Below, piece by piece: positions 62,301 through 64,000 of a stretch of DNA of 64,000 nt (the stretch's first letter is position 1; each line of letters begins with the position of its first letter). Made by a program: the position numbers and the translations under genes. The notes beneath the pieces are model-generated. The model was not told the DNA's origin, ran no database searches, and saw only the letters and a list, made by a program, of their open reading frames with translations. The stretch is taken from NCBI GenBank assembly GCA_039028895.1, contig JBCCHF010000034.1:1-64000 (forward strand), in the 5' to 3' direction. This DNA comes from JAHDCJ01 sp039028895. GTDB lineage: Bacteria > Bacteroidota > Bacteroidia > Chitinophagales > Saprospiraceae.

Positions 62301-63144
62301 TATGACCCAAAATGGCTATAACTCTTTTATCAATGCTAATCCCCAATCAGCCATATCTCAACGCCCTGCATTTTCTGGCAACAGTAATGGGTACATTGAA
62401 ACAAGGATTGAGTTATGTGACTACAGTGGCCAAAATGCACTTATCAGATTCAGGTTCGCTTCTGATGGTTTTGTCGGCGGTGATGGCTGGTATATTGATG
62501 ATATTACTTTTATTTCTGAAGCAGCTGTTGTCAATATTGGCACAGTGACTGCTATCAACAGGTCAGCAGAAGCTTCGGTTTGTTCGAAGATCATACTATT
62601 ACTAGCAGCTGAAGAGATTGGAATTGAAGCAAAAGCGCAAAAAGATCACATTCTTGTCAATTGGGGAGTGGTTAACTCTGAGCTGATCAATTACTACCTT
62701 GAAAGAAGTGACAATCCTTTAACCGGGTATTCTCAAATAGCTGAAATAGGTAGAAAAGAAGGCAGCTTTGACGACAAATTTCTAGATTTTGATGCTGAAC
62801 CATTTACAGATTACTATTACCGACTGAAATGGCGTGATCAGAATGGTGGAACCGGGTATAGTGATGTTGTATCAGCTAAACTTATTGCGACAGGATTAAC
62901 TCTAAACGTTAACCCAAATCCGGTAAGGGAAGATTTTTTCATTCAGGTAATCACACCAACTGGAGGTAACTTTTCACTAAGTCTATATAGTATTAATGGC
63001 ACCCGGCTTGTCTCGAAGGAAATTGAAATACCTTCTGGAAAATCAGAACTGGAAATGAGTTCAGAACAATTAGCCAAAGGAGTCTACATCCTCGTAATTG
63101 AGAACGAGCAAGAAGTTAGCCAGGTTAAAATTGTCAAAAACTAA
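59338..63144 (+). CDS. Secreted M36 (fungalysin-like) metallopeptidase with T9SS tail (second copy)
   Basis: A 1268-aa secreted zinc endopeptidase, paralogue of the protein at 961-4494. Order: signal peptide (1-27), FTP-like propeptide (about 45-215), M36 domain with PA insert (about 445-570), zinc motif HEYGH at 589-593 with Glu-616 in MGEGWSDWFG, a DUF11-like domain (about 800-880), a beta domain ending GWYIDDITFISE, and, unlike the first copy, a fibronectin-like stretch (about 1100-1180; ILVNWGVVNSELINYYLERS) before the T9SS tail with NVNPNPVREDFFI. Ends QVKIVKN. Extracellular protease; substrate unknown. Divergent from the S24 regulator. Confidence 0.94.
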   Translation: MNFYQVLKIQFILIFFSILSFNFSQAQDLDRLVWDHIEATSDYYGLSEADLFSWKPFGQYESQHNGLHHYFFRQVHNGIDVHNADINVNIKSDGRIIFMRNQFFPQMAQRNLPSSPSISHEEAINLAAQYLTLTPPQSLEPIEVSNDPDQYMLFNNNQLSVDPIPVKLSYYPKSRKELALCWQIRIHTLDRENWWTIWLDATTGEYIDRENWVTHCVFHTEDAICTDHIDNNHTISSNHTKFGYKRFPKNNAGPNEYEVYAVPVESPSHGGRSIVSNPAAQASNASPFGWHDTNGIAGADFTITRGNNVHAYQDRNDADSDSNDEPDGGPTLDFTGFPLDLSLAPINYVDAAVINLFYWCNIMHDVWYQYGFDESAGNFQSMNYGSNGIGGDYIRAEAQDAADLGTRNNANFSSGPDGSFARIQMYLWSAPPSPNIFTVNSPGSVSGSYTAIEAAFGSGLNVTPIIGNLVEVSDGTGSPTLGCNALTNGAAISGNIALIDRGTCEFGTKVLNAENAGAIAAVVCNNVGGGPITMGPGANGNLVTIPSIMISMGDCATIRAQLPGVNVTLVNSGSAPERDGDLDNGIIAHEYGHGISNRLTGGPEAICLGNEEQMGEGWSDWFGLMMTLEAGDVETDPRGMGTYAIGEGVTGTGIRPAPYSTDFALNNYDYSDLGNGEISVPHGVGFIWATMLWDLTWALIDVYGFDPNLYTGVGGNNFAMQLVMDGMKIQGCSPGFVDGRDAILAADVANYDGIHECLIWEVFATRGLGFSASQGDANSRSDGTAAFDLPPGLTGLSLVKSVDFSEVPVGGTLTYALQARNLCETNTSVSITDVLPSNLTYVANSASGGGSEAGGTVSYPVIPSLAPSSTSSLLFFQGTVDVGSYFPPNILLSDDIEGGPVNWNTAGSTGAGTWVISGTNPNSGSSAAYAQDFATQSDQLLTLNVAIPLTGLTTLTFQNYYDTEVTWDGGVVEISTDNGTTWEDLGPSMTQNGYNSFINANPQSAISQRPAFSGNSNGYIETRIELCDYSGQNALIRFRFASDGFVGGDGWYIDDITFISEAAVVNIGTVTAINRSAEASVCSKIILLLAAEEIGIEAKAQKDHILVNWGVVNSELINYYLERSDNPLTGYSQIAEIGRKEGSFDDKFLDFDAEPFTDYYYRLKWRDQNGGTGYSDVVSAKLIATGLTLNVNPNPVREDFFIQVITPTGGNFSLSLYSINGTRLVSKEIEIPSGKSELEMSSEQLAKGVYILVIENEQEVSQVKIVKN

Positions 63145-63146
63145 GA

Positions 63147-64000
63147 CTACCAGCGAATCAGAGCCGATGCCCAGGTGAATCCACTTCCGAAAGCAGCAAG
63201 ACATACCAAGTCTCCTTTTTTTATCAATCCTTTCTCCCAGGCTTCACATAGGGCAATTGGGATAGAAGCTGCTGTAGTGTTGCCATATTTCTGAATATTA
63301 TTATAAACTTGGTTTGGCCCTAATTGCAGCTTTTTAGCAACGAACTGGGCTATCCGCAGATTTGCCTGGTGTGGGATTAACATGTCAATATCACCTACAG
63401 AATGTCCAGTTGCCTGACACGCTTCCATAATTACAGCGGGAAATTTTTCCACTGCATATTTAAAAACGTAGCGTCCATTCATATATGGATAACACTCATC
63501 ATGTTCAACCATTCCTGGAGTGATAACAATTCCACCAAATTCTGGCTCATCTTCCATGTAATGTGGCTGGTTATCTTCGTCCATAAAAACACCTCCATGA
63601 CAGCCCATATTAAAGAAGGCCAGTTGTTCTGCATGCTCTCCATCTGCGTGAAGATGTGTAGTCAGAATACCTTCACTTTCGTCATCAGTGGGTTGAATTA
63701 CTGCCGCACCGGCTCCGTCACCAAAAATGACAGTTACATCTCTGCCCTTTGTGCTAAAATCCAATCCTGCTGAGTGAAATTCTGCACCGACCAGCAATAC
63801 ATTCTTGTACATGCCAGATTTGACATATTGATCAGCGATTGAAAGTCCATAGACAAAACCTGAACATTGATTTCTGATATCAAGGGCACCACATCCTTTA
63901 ATACCTAGAATTCGCTGAAGTAGTACGCCTGATCCTGGGAAGTAATAATCAGGGCTTAGGGTGGCAAAAATGATAAAATCAACATCTTCCGCGGTGATAC
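63147..64000 (-). CDS. fabH: 3-oxoacyl-ACP synthase III (5' part outside the window)
   Basis: Condenses acetyl-CoA with malonyl-ACP to start fatty acid synthesis. Only the C-terminal 284 codons lie in the window; the frame is open to the last base. The catalytic triad is seen: Cys in ALDIRNQCSGFVYG (minus strand, near 63880), His in MLIPHQANLRIAQF, Asn in KYGNTTAASIPIAL. The C-terminal GSGFTWASALIRW is typical. The apparent ATG at 63812 (MYKNVLLVGAEF) is internal, because the codons upstream of it hold the active-site Cys. The remaining 40-60 residues of the N-terminus should lie beyond position 64000. A related acyl synthase is possible but less likely. Confidence 0.93.
   Translation of the reverse strand, partial: ITAEDVDFIIFATLSPDYYFPGSGVLLQRILGIKGCGALDIRNQCSGFVYGLSIADQYVKSGMYKNVLLVGAEFHSAGLDFSTKGRDVTVIFGDGAGAAVIQPTDDESEGILTTHLHADGEHAEQLAFFNMGCHGGVFMDEDNQPHYMEDEPEFGGIVITPGMVEHDECYPYMNGRYVFKYAVEKFPAVIMEACQATGHSVGDIDMLIPHQANLRIAQFVAKKLQLGPNQVYNNIQKYGNTTAASIPIALCEAWEKGLIKKGDLVCLAAFGSGFTWASALIRW

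Noticed and set aside
63147..63812. Complete 221-aa gene starting at ATG 63812
   Set aside because: The frame stays open to the window edge and the active-site Cys lies upstream of that ATG, so the gene is truncated.
1..64000. CRISPR arrays, tRNA, rRNA, transposases or prophage genes
   Set aside because: I looked for repeat-spacer patterns, cloverleaf-like sequences and transposase motifs and found none that I could support.

Overview
The window reads as a chromosomal segment of a Gram-negative member of the Bacteroidota, most likely a Saprospiraceae/Chitinophagia-like lineage. The evidence is LPS synthesis (kdsB), several secreted giants with C-terminal type IX secretion (T9SS) sorting tails, many SPII lipoproteins, bacillithiol genes (bshB1, bshC), Bacteroidota-type families (DUF1599, BT_3928, PurM of about 390 aa), and promoter boxes of the Bacteroidota form TAnnTTTG in front of many genes. 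Coding density is high. I see no tRNA, rRNA, CRISPR array, insertion sequence or prophage. The lineage below phylum is inference.

Layout. 1-10.7 kb (+): a perfect 28-bp inverted repeat, kdsB, a T9SS-exported M36 metallopeptidase, a DUF2652-SRPBCC fusion whose TTG start overlaps the peptidase stop, and a 1674-aa secreted BNR/LamG/PKD protein. 10.7-22.5 kb (mostly -): a UvrD/AddA-like helicase with an apparently dead nuclease end, an FAD-dependent dehydrogenase, two small paralogous secreted proteins, hemH, a CotH lipoprotein (+), and hemL followed by a histidine kinase/response regulator pair. 22.6-36.2 kb: purM, glpK, a small protein ending in -LVGG that looks ubiquitin/ThiS-like, bshC, a methyltransferase, a DUF1801 protein, a plug-only lipoprotein, pckA, topA, and the operon ffh-gpx-bshB1. 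36.3-47.1 kb: two tandem paralogous lipoproteins, panB, mltG, the NAD-related pair nnr-cobB, a GH1 enzyme, and a PorV-like/HhH outer-membrane pair. 47.1-64 kb: a lipoprotein with a possible papain-like domain, the operon DUF1599-BT_3928-ABC permease-aroK, folP, a DUF2461 protein, an outer-membrane barrel, two tandem secreted CotH proteins, an S24 regulator, a second T9SS M36 metallopeptidase, and the 5'-truncated fabH.

How the genes fit together. Most of the window is housekeeping: heme (hemL, hemH), purine (purM), folate (folP), pantothenate (panB), shikimate (aroK), fatty acid (fabH), gluconeogenesis (pckA), glycerol (glpK), protein targeting (ffh), topology (topA), peptidoglycan (mltG) and thiol redox (bshB1, bshC, gpx). 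Between these lie cell-surface and secreted proteins that suggest a predatory or polymer-degrading surface lifestyle: two fungalysin-like proteases, a large BNR/LamG protein, three CotH-family proteins and several lipoproteins.

The most unusual item is the -LVGG protein at 25349-25747, divergent from bshC; no E1-like partner is visible in the window. Several starts were moved downstream of the longest open frame because the frame began at a rare codon or lay inside a promoter box; the reasons are given entry by entry.
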